Origin: JAPHSX01 sp039714395
GTDB taxonomy: Bacteria; Pseudomonadota; Gammaproteobacteria; Thiohalomonadales; Thiohalomonadaceae
Direction: 5' to 3'
Length of the DNA stretch: 64,000 nt
Assembly (NCBI GenBank): GCA_039714395.1
Contig: JBDLJH010000013.1
Location: forward strand, 21,802 to 85,801
Both the position numbers and the translations under genes were made by a program. The notes under the pieces are model-generated. The model saw only the letters and a program-made list of their open reading frames with translations, had not been told where the DNA came from and searched no databases. Shown in pieces: positions 27,334 to 36,115 of the stretch (positions within the stretch are counted from its first letter, which is position 1; the number at the start of each line of letters is the position of its first letter).

Positions 27334-28110
27334 ATGACAATTCATGCAATGGCTATCGTTGCCGATGGTGCGCAGCTTCACCCCTCAGTAGAAGTGGGTC
27401 CCTTTACTATTATCGATGACGGTGCAGTGATCGGTGAGGGGTCGGTGATTGGTAGCGGTGTGCGCATCCATGGCAGAACACGTATCGGTGCGCACAACCA
27501 GATCTTCGACAATGCAGTGCTCGGTGCCCTGCCTCAGGATACGGGCTTTGACCCCGCTACGGAGAGCTATCTCACTATTGGCGATCACAATGTGCTGCGT
27601 GAGGGGGTGAATATCTCGCGGGCTAAAATGGCCGGTGCATCAACCCGTCTGGGTGATCACAACTTTTTTATGTGCAACGTCCATCTGGGGCACGACTGTG
27701 AGTTTGAAAACCACATTATCATTGCCCCCGGTACGGTAGTGGGTGGGCATGTGGATGTGGCGGATGGTGCCTTCATTTCAGGGCTGGTGGCGGTGCATCA
27801 GTTCTGTCGTATCGGTGAGCTGGCGATGATCGCCGGTGGCACCAAGGTGGTGAAAGATATTCCCCCCTTCGCCATGGCCGATGGTAATCCGGCCACCGTT
27901 ATTGGCAACAATGTGGTGGGGCTGCGTCGTAATGGCTTTGATGCTAAGCAGCGGGCGGCGATCAAGAGTAGCTACAAAACCTTATTCAAATCAGGCATCA
28001 ATACCTCATTGGCGCTGGAGCAACTCAAGGGTGAGGAGTTTGGTGCGGAGGTATTATCTATTATTGATTTCTTCGAGCAGAGCCAGCGCGGCGTCACCGC
28101 CCACCGCTAA
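27334..28110 (+). CDS. LpxA-like UDP-GlcNAc O-acyltransferase (divergent paralogue)
   Basis: A 258-residue left-handed beta-helix acyltransferase. LpxA acylates UDP-GlcNAc to begin lipid A synthesis. Hexapeptide repeats run through residues 10-190. The catalytic region NVHLGHDCEF keeps both histidines, and VHQFCRIGELAMIAGG keeps the HQF site. However, the usual RESVTIHRGT segment reads REGVNISRAK, and the usual NPARxxGIN is NPATVIGNN. The gene is not next to lpxD, fabZ or lpxB. It is therefore more likely a second, specialised acyltransferase than the housekeeping LpxA, although that cannot be excluded. Confidence 0.75.
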   Translation: MTIHAMAIVADGAQLHPSVEVGPFTIIDDGAVIGEGSVIGSGVRIHGRTRIGAHNQIFDNAVLGALPQDTGFDPATESYLTIGDHNVLREGVNISRAKMAGASTRLGDHNFFMCNVHLGHDCEFENHIIIAPGTVVGGHVDVADGAFISGLVAVHQFCRIGELAMIAGGTKVVKDIPPFAMADGNPATVIGNNVVGLRRNGFDAKQRAAIKSSYKTLFKSGINTSLALEQLKGEEFGAEVLSIIDFFEQSQRGVTAHR

Positions 28111-28117
28111 TCCTTTC

Positions 28118-30280
28118 GTGAGCAGACCCCCTTCAATTGAGGTAGTCATACAGGCGCTTGCCAGTGCCTGTGCCGCCGCACGTCATCGAAGACTGGTGGT
28201 GATCGCGGGTGAACGGGAGTGGGGTTACGAGTGCGCACAGGAGGCGATCACTGTTCTTCCCGGTGAGTGGTGCTGGATTGGCGATCAGGCTCTCGCTATG
28301 TCGCGACAGGTCACGGTGGAGCAGGCCCACACCCTGCTGGGTGGAGAGTCGTTTGGGCTGGTCTATGATGCACGCGCCGGTTTTGCCCCCGATGCCCTGG
28401 GTGCGGTGGCTGGTACCCTGCGTGCCGGTGGTCTGCTGCTACTGCTTACACCACCGCTGTCGGAGTGGGGCGACTATCCCGATCCACAGCGCAGCCGTAT
28501 CACCGTTCATCCCTATAGTGAGAAGCAGGTGGGCGGACGTTATTTACAACGTCTCGCTGCACTGCTGCGTGAATCGGATGAGGGCTATCTGATCGAGCAG
28601 GGCAAGACCCTGCCTGCACCACCTCAACCCATTGTATTAGAGAGTTTATCGACACAGAGTTTTGAAGAGTGCGCCAGTGCGGATCAGCTGGTGGCTGTCG
28701 AGGCGCTGTGCCGTGTGGCACAGGGCCACCGGTGGCGGCCACTGGTACTGGTTTCAGATCGGGGTCGCGGCAAGTCGACGGCGTTGGGGCTGGCGGCAGC
28801 AAGGCTGCTGCAACAGGGCTTGCGTCGAATCGTGGTGACGGCCCCACGTCTGGCGGCGGTGGAGCAGTTGTTTCGACATGCCGCATCCCATCTGCCTGGG
28901 GCCAAATTAAGTCGTGGCCTGCTCAAACTGGCCGATGGTGCCGAGTTGTTGTTTGAGCCACCGGATCGTCTGCTGCATGAGGCTACTCCCTGTGATCTGT
29001 TATTGGTAGATGAGGCGGCAGCGATCCCGGCGGCGCTGCTGGAGCGTATGCTGCGCGACCATTCCCGTATCGCCTTTGCCACCACGGTACACGGCTACGA
29101 GGGAACCGGGCGTGGCTTTGACCTGCGTTTTCGCAAGGTGCTGGATGAGGCCACGCCAGAGTGGCGAGGGCTAAGGTTAGAGCAGCCGATCCGCTGGGCC
29201 GAAGGGGATCCACTGGAGCAGCTAGTGTTTCGCGCCCTGCTACTTGATGCTGAGCCTGTTGCTGATGAGCAGGTAGCGACGATTCCCCTTGAACAGTGCC
29301 GACTCGAACGGCTGGATCGTGATGCACTGGTAAAGGATGAAGCGTTGCTGTCACAGCTCTTTGGTCTGCTGGTGTTGGCCCATTACCGCACCAGCCCTGG
29401 AGACCTGCGCAATTTGCTTGATGGCCCCAATCTTGAACTCTACGTGTTGCGTTATCAGCAAATAGTGATGGCGACGGCTTTAGTGGCGCGTGAGGGGGAC
29501 TTCGATGAGACTCTGTCACGACAGGTCTATGCGGGACAGCGGCGTCTGCGTGGCAATCTGTTGCCGCAGTCGCTGGCCACCCACGCGGGGTTGGTGGAGG
29601 CCCCCCAACTAACGGCTGCAAGGGTGATGCGCATTGCGGTACACCCGGCACGCCAGGGTGAGGGGCTCGGTCGTCGCCTAATCGATGGCTTGGCCGAAAA
29701 GGCGGCGGTGGATGGGATTGATTATCTCGGTGCCAGTTTCGGTGGAGATGCACGGTTGCTTGATTTCTGGCAGCGCTGTGGATGCCTGCCGGTACGAGTG
29801 GGGCTGAAACGGGAGGCATCCAGCGGGGCCCATGCAATGATGGTGATGCGCCCGCTCTCTTCTCAGGGAGAACAGCTTTACGCCCTGGCCAGAGAGCGAA
29901 TGGCAAAGCAACTGCCTACCCAGTTAAGCGAACCACTGGCCGGGCTTGAGGCCGATCTGGTGCTGCGTCTGTTGCGGGGTACCCTTCTACTTGGACCGGA
30001 CGAGATGGCGTGGGAGGATGCTAACTCCTTTGCTTTCTCACAGCGTGATTATGGCAACTGCCTGGCCGGGTTACGCCAATGCCTGCTATTTGCTCTGTCC
30101 GATGCGACAGTATCACTAACCACGGAGCAGCAGAGGCTGTCCATTGCCAAGGTGTTGCAACGGCGCCCCTGGCCTGAGCTGGTACAAATTATGGGGCTGG
30201 TGGGAAGAAAAGAGGCAATAGAGCAGTTGCGGGGGCTGTTTCGCGTGCTTTGCAGTCATTATAGTCAGGCGGATCACTAA
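28118..30280 (+). CDS. tmcA: tRNA(Met) cytidine acetyltransferase TmcA
   Basis: About 720 residues from the GTG at 28118. Makes N4-acetylcytidine at the wobble base of elongator tRNA-Met using ATP and acetyl-CoA. Domains: N-terminal DUF1726-like region; RecD-like helicase with Walker A SDRGRGKSTALG (about 214) and Walker B LLLVDEAAAIP (about 292); GNAT domain with MRIAVHPARQGEGLGRRLI (about 507); C-terminal tRNA-binding part. The open frame runs further upstream, but those codons overlap lpxA-like coding sequence and encode unrelated residues. The start is 8 bases after the lpxA-like stop, so the two are probably co-transcribed. Confidence 0.9.
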   Translation: MSRPPSIEVVIQALASACAAARHRRLVVIAGEREWGYECAQEAITVLPGEWCWIGDQALAMSRQVTVEQAHTLLGGESFGLVYDARAGFAPDALGAVAGTLRAGGLLLLLTPPLSEWGDYPDPQRSRITVHPYSEKQVGGRYLQRLAALLRESDEGYLIEQGKTLPAPPQPIVLESLSTQSFEECASADQLVAVEALCRVAQGHRWRPLVLVSDRGRGKSTALGLAAARLLQQGLRRIVVTAPRLAAVEQLFRHAASHLPGAKLSRGLLKLADGAELLFEPPDRLLHEATPCDLLLVDEAAAIPAALLERMLRDHSRIAFATTVHGYEGTGRGFDLRFRKVLDEATPEWRGLRLEQPIRWAEGDPLEQLVFRALLLDAEPVADEQVATIPLEQCRLERLDRDALVKDEALLSQLFGLLVLAHYRTSPGDLRNLLDGPNLELYVLRYQQIVMATALVAREGDFDETLSRQVYAGQRRLRGNLLPQSLATHAGLVEAPQLTAARVMRIAVHPARQGEGLGRRLIDGLAEKAAVDGIDYLGASFGGDARLLDFWQRCGCLPVRVGLKREASSGAHAMMVMRPLSSQGEQLYALARERMAKQLPTQLSEPLAGLEADLVLRLLRGTLLLGPDEMAWEDANSFAFSQRDYGNCLAGLRQCLLFALSDATVSLTTEQQRLSIAKVLQRRPWPELVQIMGLVGRKEAIEQLRGLFRVLCSHYSQADH

Positions 30281-30516
30281 GCTTTATTGGGTCGTGTTCT
30301 TTATCGCCAATAGTAGTAATGATAGTGGCGTGAATAAGGTGGATATCCGCTAATCCCTGCAACGTTGTCATTCAGAACACGCAAAAAAATTGGCCTATTG
30401 CCGCGTTATATAGACCGGATCACATATAAGTTGTTATGCCGGTCGCTAGCGCAGTGGATTTAATGGTATAGAATGTATATTAAATATGGCCGATTGCATT
30501 TGCGGAGTCCCAGACA

Positions 30517-30981
30517 ATGGACGAGATACCGACACTTTTTTTACAAAACCATAATATATTTAAAGACCTGATCCCGCAGGAGTTGGAGATCATAAAAAAG
30601 TTCATGAAGATGACCGAGGTCGATATGGGACAGATAATCTTCAAACAAGGCAGCTCTGCCGAGTCGATGTGCCTGGTGCTGAGTGGCGAGTTGGAGGTGC
30701 TGAAAGCGGCAGCGGATGGCAAACAGGTGAAGATTGCCACTATTGGTGATGGACAGTCGGTGGGTGAGATGGCGCTGGTTGATGGTATGGTTCGCTCGGC
30801 TACAGTGAAGGCCGCCCTGCTGACCACTATTATTGTACTAAAGCGCAGTGACTTTGATGAAATTATGAAGCAGTACCCTCGTATTGCTGCCAAGCTGATG
30901 AAGGGGATCGCTCGTCATATTAGTATTAATTTGCGTAAGACCTCTGATCAGTTGATGAACCTGATGATGCCGGTGACCTGA
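30517..30981 (+). CDS. Cyclic-nucleotide-binding-domain protein
   Basis: A 154-residue single cNMP-binding domain. The core is IIFKQGSSAESMCLVLSGEL followed by DGQSVGEMALVDGMVRSATVKA, the phosphate-binding cassette, with an R in the ligand position. No helix-turn-helix follows, unlike Crp/Fnr proteins, so it is likely a stand-alone sensor or partner domain. Single gene with about 230 bases of empty sequence upstream. Confidence 0.78.
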   Translation: MDEIPTLFLQNHNIFKDLIPQELEIIKKFMKMTEVDMGQIIFKQGSSAESMCLVLSGELEVLKAAADGKQVKIATIGDGQSVGEMALVDGMVRSATVKAALLTTIIVLKRSDFDEIMKQYPRIAAKLMKGIARHISINLRKTSDQLMNLMMPVT

Positions 30982-31193
30982 GTACGGACTCATCCATCAA
31001 GTCTGAGAGGTCGTTGTTATTCCTCTACGTAGTCAGCTCTACCACGTATCGCCCCTGTTTCTGCTTTTATTGCAGAACGTGATTAAGATCATGGAGTAAG
31101 AGCGTAGATCGCTGCAAGCTAGCTTCTAACTTTGATGAAACGTATAGGTCTTTGTCGGGCCGCAATGATGTATTAATCCATGGAGAGATGAGA

Positions 31194-31706
31194 ATGAAAA
31201 AATTAATAATTGCCCTGTTTGTCCTCAGTGGTTTGTTGCTGAGTAGTCTGGTTCAGGCCGAAGGGAGTGTAGCTCGTGCCATCGTAACCACTGGAGTAGC
31301 TGACCGTGAGCCGGTTAATGACCTTGAGCGTGTGCTGGGTGGTAATGAAAAGGTGCTGTTCTTTACCGAGCTGCGCAATATGGAAGGGCAGACTATCAAA
31401 CACCGCTGGAGCCATGGTGGTGAGATGCTGGCCGAGATCGAGTTCAACGTTGGCGGCCCGCGCTGGCGCATCTGGTCGAGCAAGAGTCTAATGCCTGAGT
31501 GGGCGGGTGAATGGACGGTTGCGGTGGTTGATAGTGAGGGCAATGTTGTTAGTGAGAAGAGCTTTAGTTTTGCCGGTGACGATGGTGTCGCCGAGAGCAG
31601 CACCGAGATGGCCCCTGCTGCCGAAACCACTGCAGCTGAGGAGACAGTAGAAGAAATGCCTGTGGCAGAAGAGACCCCTGCAGCAGAAGAGACTCCTGCA
31701 GAGTAA
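31194..31706 (+). CDS. DUF2914 secreted protein
   Basis: About 170 residues from the ATG at 31194 (GGAGAG upstream). Signal peptide MKKLIIALFVLSGLLLSSLVQA. The DUF2914 core is plain: VLFFTELRNMEGQTIKHRW, then FNVGGPRWRIWSSKSL and AGEWTVAVVDSEG. The C-terminal 40 residues are an Ala/Glu/Pro-rich tail with near-repeats of VAEETPAAEET, probably disordered. Function unknown. Followed by a strong terminator. Confidence 0.8.
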   Translation: MKKLIIALFVLSGLLLSSLVQAEGSVARAIVTTGVADREPVNDLERVLGGNEKVLFFTELRNMEGQTIKHRWSHGGEMLAEIEFNVGGPRWRIWSSKSLMPEWAGEWTVAVVDSEGNVVSEKSFSFAGDDGVAESSTEMAPAAETTAAEETVEEMPVAEETPAAEETPAE

Positions 31707-31728
31707 GTATGTCTAATGCAGTAAAGAG

Positions 31729-31754
31729 GGCCGGTGTGATAACCGGCCTTTTTT
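31729..31754 (+). terminator. Rho-independent terminator after DUF2914 gene
   Basis: A 7-bp perfect GC-rich stem GGCCGGT/ACCGGCC with a 6-base loop, followed directly by six T residues. Confidence 0.9.
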
Positions 31755-31818
31755 ATGTCTCGGTTTTTCTGCTACCTTAGAAAATAGCTAAACAATGTTG
31801 TTTCAGTGGGTGCTAACG

Positions 31819-32454
31819 ATGTTCTCTATACGCAAGAAACTGAGCCTGCCGAGTGCAGAGGAGGCACTGCCAGGGCGTGCAGCAGCGGTGCCAGTGCCAG
31901 AAGCTCATTTTGTGACGGGTCATCGTCTCATGCCTCCCTTCCCCGACGGCATGGCGATGGCGATGTTCGGGTTGGGCTGTTTCTGGGGGGCGGAGCGCAG
32001 TTTCTGGCAGCTGTCTGGAGTTTACTCGACGATGGTTGGTTATGCGGGTGGCTTTACCCCTAACCCTCATTACGATGAAGTGTGTAGTGGCATGACTGGC
32101 CATAATGAAGTGGTGCGGGTAGTTTATGCTCCGGCGGTGATTAGCTATGAGGTGTTACTGCGCCACTTCTGGCAGAGCCATGATCCGACCCAGGGGATGC
32201 GCCAGGGCAACGATGCGGGTACCCAGTACCGCTCGGGCATTTACACCTACTCCGAGGTGCAGCATGAAGATGCACAGGCCTCGTTGGAACGCTATCAGCA
32301 GGCTTTGTCAGCGGCAGGAAAGGGCGAGATCACGACGGAGATCACTACAGCGTCTGAGTGGTATTACGCCGAGGATTATCACCAGCAATATCTGGCCAAA
32401 AACCCTGGAGGCTATTGTGGACTGGGTGGAACCGGGGTGGTCTTCCCCGACTAG
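31819..32454 (+). CDS. msrA: Peptide-methionine (S)-S-oxide reductase
   Basis: About 211 residues from the ATG at 31819. Repairs oxidised methionine. The nucleophile Cys is in MFGLGCFWGAERSFW, with the expected GFTPNPHYDEVCSG and GHNEVVRVVYDP-type (here VVYAP) segments, DPTQGMRQGNDAGTQYRS, and resolving-Cys region NPGGYCGLGGTG. An N-terminal extension of about 45 residues resembles that of E. coli MsrA. No export signal, so cytoplasmic. Confidence 0.93.
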   Translation: MFSIRKKLSLPSAEEALPGRAAAVPVPEAHFVTGHRLMPPFPDGMAMAMFGLGCFWGAERSFWQLSGVYSTMVGYAGGFTPNPHYDEVCSGMTGHNEVVRVVYAPAVISYEVLLRHFWQSHDPTQGMRQGNDAGTQYRSGIYTYSEVQHEDAQASLERYQQALSAAGKGEITTEITTASEWYYAEDYHQQYLAKNPGGYCGLGGTGVVFPD

Positions 32455-32468
32455 AGCGCTGACCTGGT

Positions 32469-33092
32469 TCAGGCGGCAGTTGCCGTGCCGTGACTTTTCA
32501 TCATATGGGCCTTGGCTTTGTCGTAGCGGGTGCTGCTAAGGATCTTATTATTGGTCAGGCGACGCAGCATGCGTAACTCGCCGGCAAAGAGGTCTTCACT
32601 ATTGTAGCGTTTACTTGCTACATTATTTTCTATTGCCTGTTGCAGAGTTTCGATGAAAGCCTGCACCTCTTTTTGCTGCCTCTTGTGGTAGGGCACTACC
32701 ACTAGCGGGTAGAGTGAATTGCGGGTCTCCACTATCCACTTACGCTCCGAGTTGTAGAAGTAGAGGACGGTGAAGGCGGCGCTGCTGGCGGCGGCGATTA
32801 GCGCGCCTAGTAGCGACATCCATAGTTCGTTGCCGGTGAACAGGGTATAAATAAAAAAGCAGCTGCCGATGCCGCTGATGGCTGCCGCTGCAAACCAGTG
32901 CAAGGCTAAGTCGTTCTTCTTTTTTGCCTGAGGGTTAAGCGTGGCCACCTCCATCTTGAACTGGCGGGTCTTCTTCAACGGGCGCTCTTTTACACGGATG
33001 TAGAAGTCGTTGAATATCTCTATATCCACTTCGCCTTTGAGGCGCGACTGAAAGTGATAGCTGGCGTTGACTGTGGCTTCGGTGTTTTCCAT
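32469..33092 (-). CDS. Hypothetical two-helix membrane protein
   Basis: About 207 residues from the ATG at 33092, which has a GGAAC site upstream. A polar N-terminal part of about 75 residues (with HFQSRLKGEVDIEIF) precedes two membrane helices (about 78-95 and 102-123). The C-terminal part is charged and helical (RQQKEVQAFIETLQQAIENN). No family recognised. It converges on msrA. Confidence 0.6.
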   Translation of the reverse strand: MENTEATVNASYHFQSRLKGEVDIEIFNDFYIRVKERPLKKTRQFKMEVATLNPQAKKKNDLALHWFAAAAISGIGSCFFIYTLFTGNELWMSLLGALIAAASSAAFTVLYFYNSERKWIVETRNSLYPLVVVPYHKRQQKEVQAFIETLQQAIENNVASKRYNSEDLFAGELRMLRRLTNNKILSSTRYDKAKAHMMKSHGTATAA

Positions 33093-33339
33093 AAGTTGTT
33101 CCGTTATATTGCTCCGATCCAATGTAAGCCCTCTTATAGCGAAGGGTCTGTGAAGTGTGGCACAGTTTAATCATTGGTGCATAGTGCCAGAATATGTGAT
33201 CGTGACCTCTATCATATAGCAGTTTAATCGCTGTGAGAGTAGAAGTTTGTGTTTAATCAAAAATAGCGGGGCAGATGCGTGTAATGAAGTTCTTTTCTGC
33301 CTGTGCCGCCGCCATCACTAGTTGGTGTGATTTGTAATA

Positions 33340-34416
33340 ATGATGCAGAGAGTTATCGACAATCTGATTATCGGCCAGGGGCTAGCAGGTAGCTTGCTCT
33401 GCTGGAGATTAATGGCACGAGGCGAGAGCGTGCTGGTGGTTGACAACGACTATGCCAGTTCTTCCTCTACCGTGGCAGCCGGGTTGATTAATCCTGTTAC
33501 CGGCAAGCGGCTGGTGAAGACGGTGGGTGTTGATGCCTGCCTGCCGCTAGCACGTGAAAGCTATCATGCACTCGAAAATAAACTGGGTATTGCGCTATTG
33601 GTAGACAAGCCGATGTTGCGTCTGTTTCATAGCCAGCAGGAGCGTGATCGTTGGCAGCAGCGGCTACAGGAGCCTGGTTACCAGGCCTATCTCGGCGAAG
33701 TGGTTGAGGCATCACAGCTGCCAGCCCCCATTTACGCCAGCCATGGTGGTGGCAGGCAGTTGCAGACAGCCTACCTGCGAACCGAGCCACTGTTACACGG
33801 CCTGCGTGACTGGCTTCAACAGCAAGGTAGTTATTGTCAGGCACAGTTCGATTACACCGCTCTGCAGATGGAAGGGGAGAGTGTTGTATGGCGTGATGTG
33901 CACGCCCGTCGCGTGATCTTTTGTGAGGGTTATAAGGGGGCGCAAAATCCGTGGTTTGGCTGGCTTCCGTTTCAGCCTGCCAAGGGGGAGTTCCTTACAC
34001 TTCGCAGTAGTGAGGCGTTACCCGATCTTATTATTAACTCAGGCCGCTGGATCATGCCTCGTGACGATGGATTATATCGCGCCGGGGCGAGTTATGATCA
34101 TCAGCAGCTGGATGAGAATACGACCACCGAGGCGCGGGAGATGTTACTGGCGGCGTTGCCGACATTCCTCGCTGCAGCGCCTGAATTTGAGGTGGTGGCA
34201 CAGCAGGCAGGAGTGCGACCAACGACCAGTGATCGTCAGCCTTTCATTGGTTTTCACCCGCGGTATCCACAGATGTCGATTTTTAACGGTTTTGGCTCCA
34301 AGGGATCGCTGTTGATCCCCTGGCATGTGGAGCGCTTTGTCGAACGGTTGCTCGATGACGCCCCACTACCGTCAACGATTGATGTTGCCCGTTATCAGGA
34401 GCGCTGTAATGACTAA
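33340..34416 (+). CDS. FAD-dependent oxidoreductase (DAO/MnmC1-like)
   Basis: A 358-residue flavoprotein of the D-amino-acid-oxidase fold. FAD dinucleotide motif NLIIGQGLAGSLLCWRL at the N-terminus, SSTVAAGLINPVTGKRLVKT after it, and a C-terminal QQAGVRPTTSDRQPFIG and FNGFGSKGSLLIPW. The AAGLxNPxTGxR segment and the C-terminal RPTTxDRxPxIG pattern recall the oxidoreductase half of MnmC, which removes the carboxymethyl group from cmnm5(s2)U34 in tRNA. It overlaps the following MnmM-like methyltransferase gene by 8 bases, which supports a joint role in tRNA wobble-uridine modification (inference). Confidence 0.72.
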   Translation: MMQRVIDNLIIGQGLAGSLLCWRLMARGESVLVVDNDYASSSSTVAAGLINPVTGKRLVKTVGVDACLPLARESYHALENKLGIALLVDKPMLRLFHSQQERDRWQQRLQEPGYQAYLGEVVEASQLPAPIYASHGGGRQLQTAYLRTEPLLHGLRDWLQQQGSYCQAQFDYTALQMEGESVVWRDVHARRVIFCEGYKGAQNPWFGWLPFQPAKGEFLTLRSSEALPDLIINSGRWIMPRDDGLYRAGASYDHQQLDENTTTEAREMLLAALPTFLAAAPEFEVVAQQAGVRPTTSDRQPFIGFHPRYPQMSIFNGFGSKGSLLIPWHVERFVERLLDDAPLPSTIDVARYQERCND

Positions 34417-34993
34417 GCTCTCACTGGTGCAGCAGGCCCACCAGGCAATAGAAGCGGTGTTGAAACCGGGTGACATTACTATCGATGCCACCGTTGGCAA
34501 CGGTCACGATACCCTGTTTCTTGCGATGCAGGTAGGAGCCACGGGAAAGGTCTACGGTTTTGACATACAGCAGGAGGCGCTTGATAGTGCCTACCTGCGT
34601 TTGCAGCAGGCAGGGCAGACGGCGCAGGTTTCGCTCTATCATGCCGGACACGAGGTGATGGCTATGGTGTTGCCCGGGTCGGTGGCAGGAAAGGTGAAGG
34701 CGGTGATGTTTAATCTGGGCTACCTGCCGGGGGGTGACAAACAGCGCACCACGGATACTTCGACTACGCTGGCAGCATTGCAGACATCACTGTCGCTGCT
34801 GGCTTCAGGTGGGATGATCGCCGTGCTCGCCTATACCGGTCACCCCGGTGGGCGTGAAGAGGCGGAGCTGGTGAAGGGATGGGCGGCCTCGCTGCCGCAG
34901 GACCTTTTCAGCCTCTCCATTGAGGTTCCGCCAAGTGAAAGAGGCAATGCCCCCGAATGGCTCGTTATCCGACGCCTTGAGGTCGAGCCGTAG
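34409..34993 (+). CDS. MnmM/YtqB-like class-I SAM methyltransferase
   Basis: About 194 residues from the ATG at 34409. SAM-binding motif ITIDATVGNGHDTLFLA, then KVYGFDIQQEAL, and the family-specific VMFNLGYLPGGDK. These match the MnmM (YtqB) family, which methylates nm5(s2)U34 to mnm5(s2)U34 in tRNAs of Bacillus and Staphylococcus. The start lies inside the 3' end of the FAD oxidoreductase gene, so the two are translationally coupled. Together they could replace the two-domain MnmC of E. coli. Confidence 0.8.
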   Translation: MTKLSLVQQAHQAIEAVLKPGDITIDATVGNGHDTLFLAMQVGATGKVYGFDIQQEALDSAYLRLQQAGQTAQVSLYHAGHEVMAMVLPGSVAGKVKAVMFNLGYLPGGDKQRTTDTSTTLAALQTSLSLLASGGMIAVLAYTGHPGGREEAELVKGWAASLPQDLFSLSIEVPPSERGNAPEWLVIRRLEVEP

Positions 34994-34995
34994 AC

Positions 34996-35373
34996 TCAAC
35001 CGACAACCACGCAGCCACGGTAAATTCGCTGCTGGGTCGATTTGTTCTCTGCTGGTCTTTGAGCATCCGCTGGGGGGCGGGTCGTCACAGGCTGTGCCAC
35101 CCCGCGATAGTAGTGAACCTTTTCCTTTTCTGCTCTCTCAGGTTTGGCTGTTGTCTCGTCGCTATTGGGGGAGAACATGGAGCGCAACTCCTTGCCCATC
35201 TCCTGTAGCACCTTATTGCGCGAGCGCTCTGCGTAATCAAGCAATTTAATTGCCGCCTCTGGTTCACTGATGGCAACCTTGATGTCGAACTCATCGCGCA
35301 CGAATCGCCGCATTATCATGAGCAGTCGCACGTAGTTGCGGTCGATCTGGTTAGGCTGTCTCTGTTGTGACAT
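34996..35373 (-). CDS. Hypothetical cytoplasmic protein
   Basis: About 125 residues from the ATG at 35373, preceded by GGGGAAAT. N-terminal half is helical (NYVRLLMIMRRFVRDEFDIK, then AAIKLLDYAERSRNKVLQEM). The C-terminal half is Pro/Gln/Arg-rich and probably disordered, ending CVVVG. No family recognised. The longer upstream frame has no ribosome site and is not favoured. Confidence 0.55.
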   Translation of the reverse strand: MSQQRQPNQIDRNYVRLLMIMRRFVRDEFDIKVAISEPEAAIKLLDYAERSRNKVLQEMGKELRSMFSPNSDETTAKPERAEKEKVHYYRGVAQPVTTRPPADAQRPAENKSTQQRIYRGCVVVG

Positions 35374-35783
35374 TGATTTCCCCCTGGTTGAATTATTCTC
35401 AACAGGAAGAAAGCAAGTTTTATGCCATTTATAAGGCGTATTGAGTAGCCTCAAATAGTGTGATCGATTGGGTTTTGCATGTTCAGAGAGCATGGAGTGG
35501 TCGGAGTGTCGCATTGTAGGGCGACCATAACCATATACGATGTGGCTGGAGCATGGTGATTGCTTGCCTGATCAGGTAACTGCCAAAGCAACGGTTGTGG
35601 TGGCACTAGGTATCGCGTGTTTCAAGACATCATTCACTTTTTGTACCCATCTCGTCCTTGAATATTTATTTTTAGATGCCACTTATGGCTGTTTGTTCAC
35701 AGGGCTGTACGGCTTGGTTGAACAAAAGAGAGTCTCGCCTACTCTTGAGTGGTTGGCTGAGGAATAGTTTAAGGAGAATGATC
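35374..35783. other. Gap without a convincing gene
   Basis: A 75-codon frame at 35540-35767 has no ribosome site and no recognisable sequence. The only clear signal is the AAGGAG ribosome site at about 35770-35776, belonging to the frameshifted cytochrome remnant that follows. Confidence 0.4.
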
Positions 35784-36085
35784 ATGAATAAGCGGAATAT
35801 CTATGCGTTGAGTATGGCTGGTTTGTTCGTTGTCGCTTGTGCCTCAGTAGCGGCACCATTTGGTGGTGATGATGATGTATCTTATGCGGCCAGGCTGTGG
35901 CAGCAGATGGAGAGCCGTAATCTGGTCGGGCAATATGCCCTCTATTCAACTCCCTACAAGGGGGCCTTTCCCCATGGAGAGTACCTCGACAAGTGGCCAA
36001 GGGAGCCAAAGAGGGGTGTATTGCCTGTCACACCGCAGCGCCGGGTGGCGACATGGTGTTTAACAATGATCGGGTAAGGCGCTGA
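35784..36085 (+). pseudogene. Frameshifted, internally deleted cytochrome P460-like gene
   Basis: Starts with a good AAGGAG site and signal peptide MNKRNIYALSMAGLFVVACA. The frame reads LWQQMESRNLVGQYALYS and PHGEYLDK. One missing base after the AAG codon at about 35991-35993 then throws the rest out of frame. Restoring it gives VAKGAKEGCIACHTAAPGGD and MVFNNDRV, the heme-binding C-terminus typical of this cytochrome group. Family members have about 90 extra residues between PHG and the heme motif, so an internal deletion is likely too. Not expected to make a working cytochrome. Confidence 0.7.
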
Positions 36086-36115
36086 GGCCTCTTTTAGCCG
36101 TGGTGCTGCCTCAGG

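Noticed and set aside
27881..28117. Upstream extension of the tmcA frame
   Set aside because: It lies inside the lpxA-like gene in another frame and encodes residues unlike any TmcA; the GTG at 28118 fits the family start.
28983..29906. 307-codon minus-strand frame
   Set aside because: Antisense shadow of tmcA in GC-rich sequence, Pro/Arg/His-rich, no ribosome site or family.
35540..35767. 75-codon frame
   Set aside because: No ribosome site, no recognisable sequence, cysteine-rich by chance composition.
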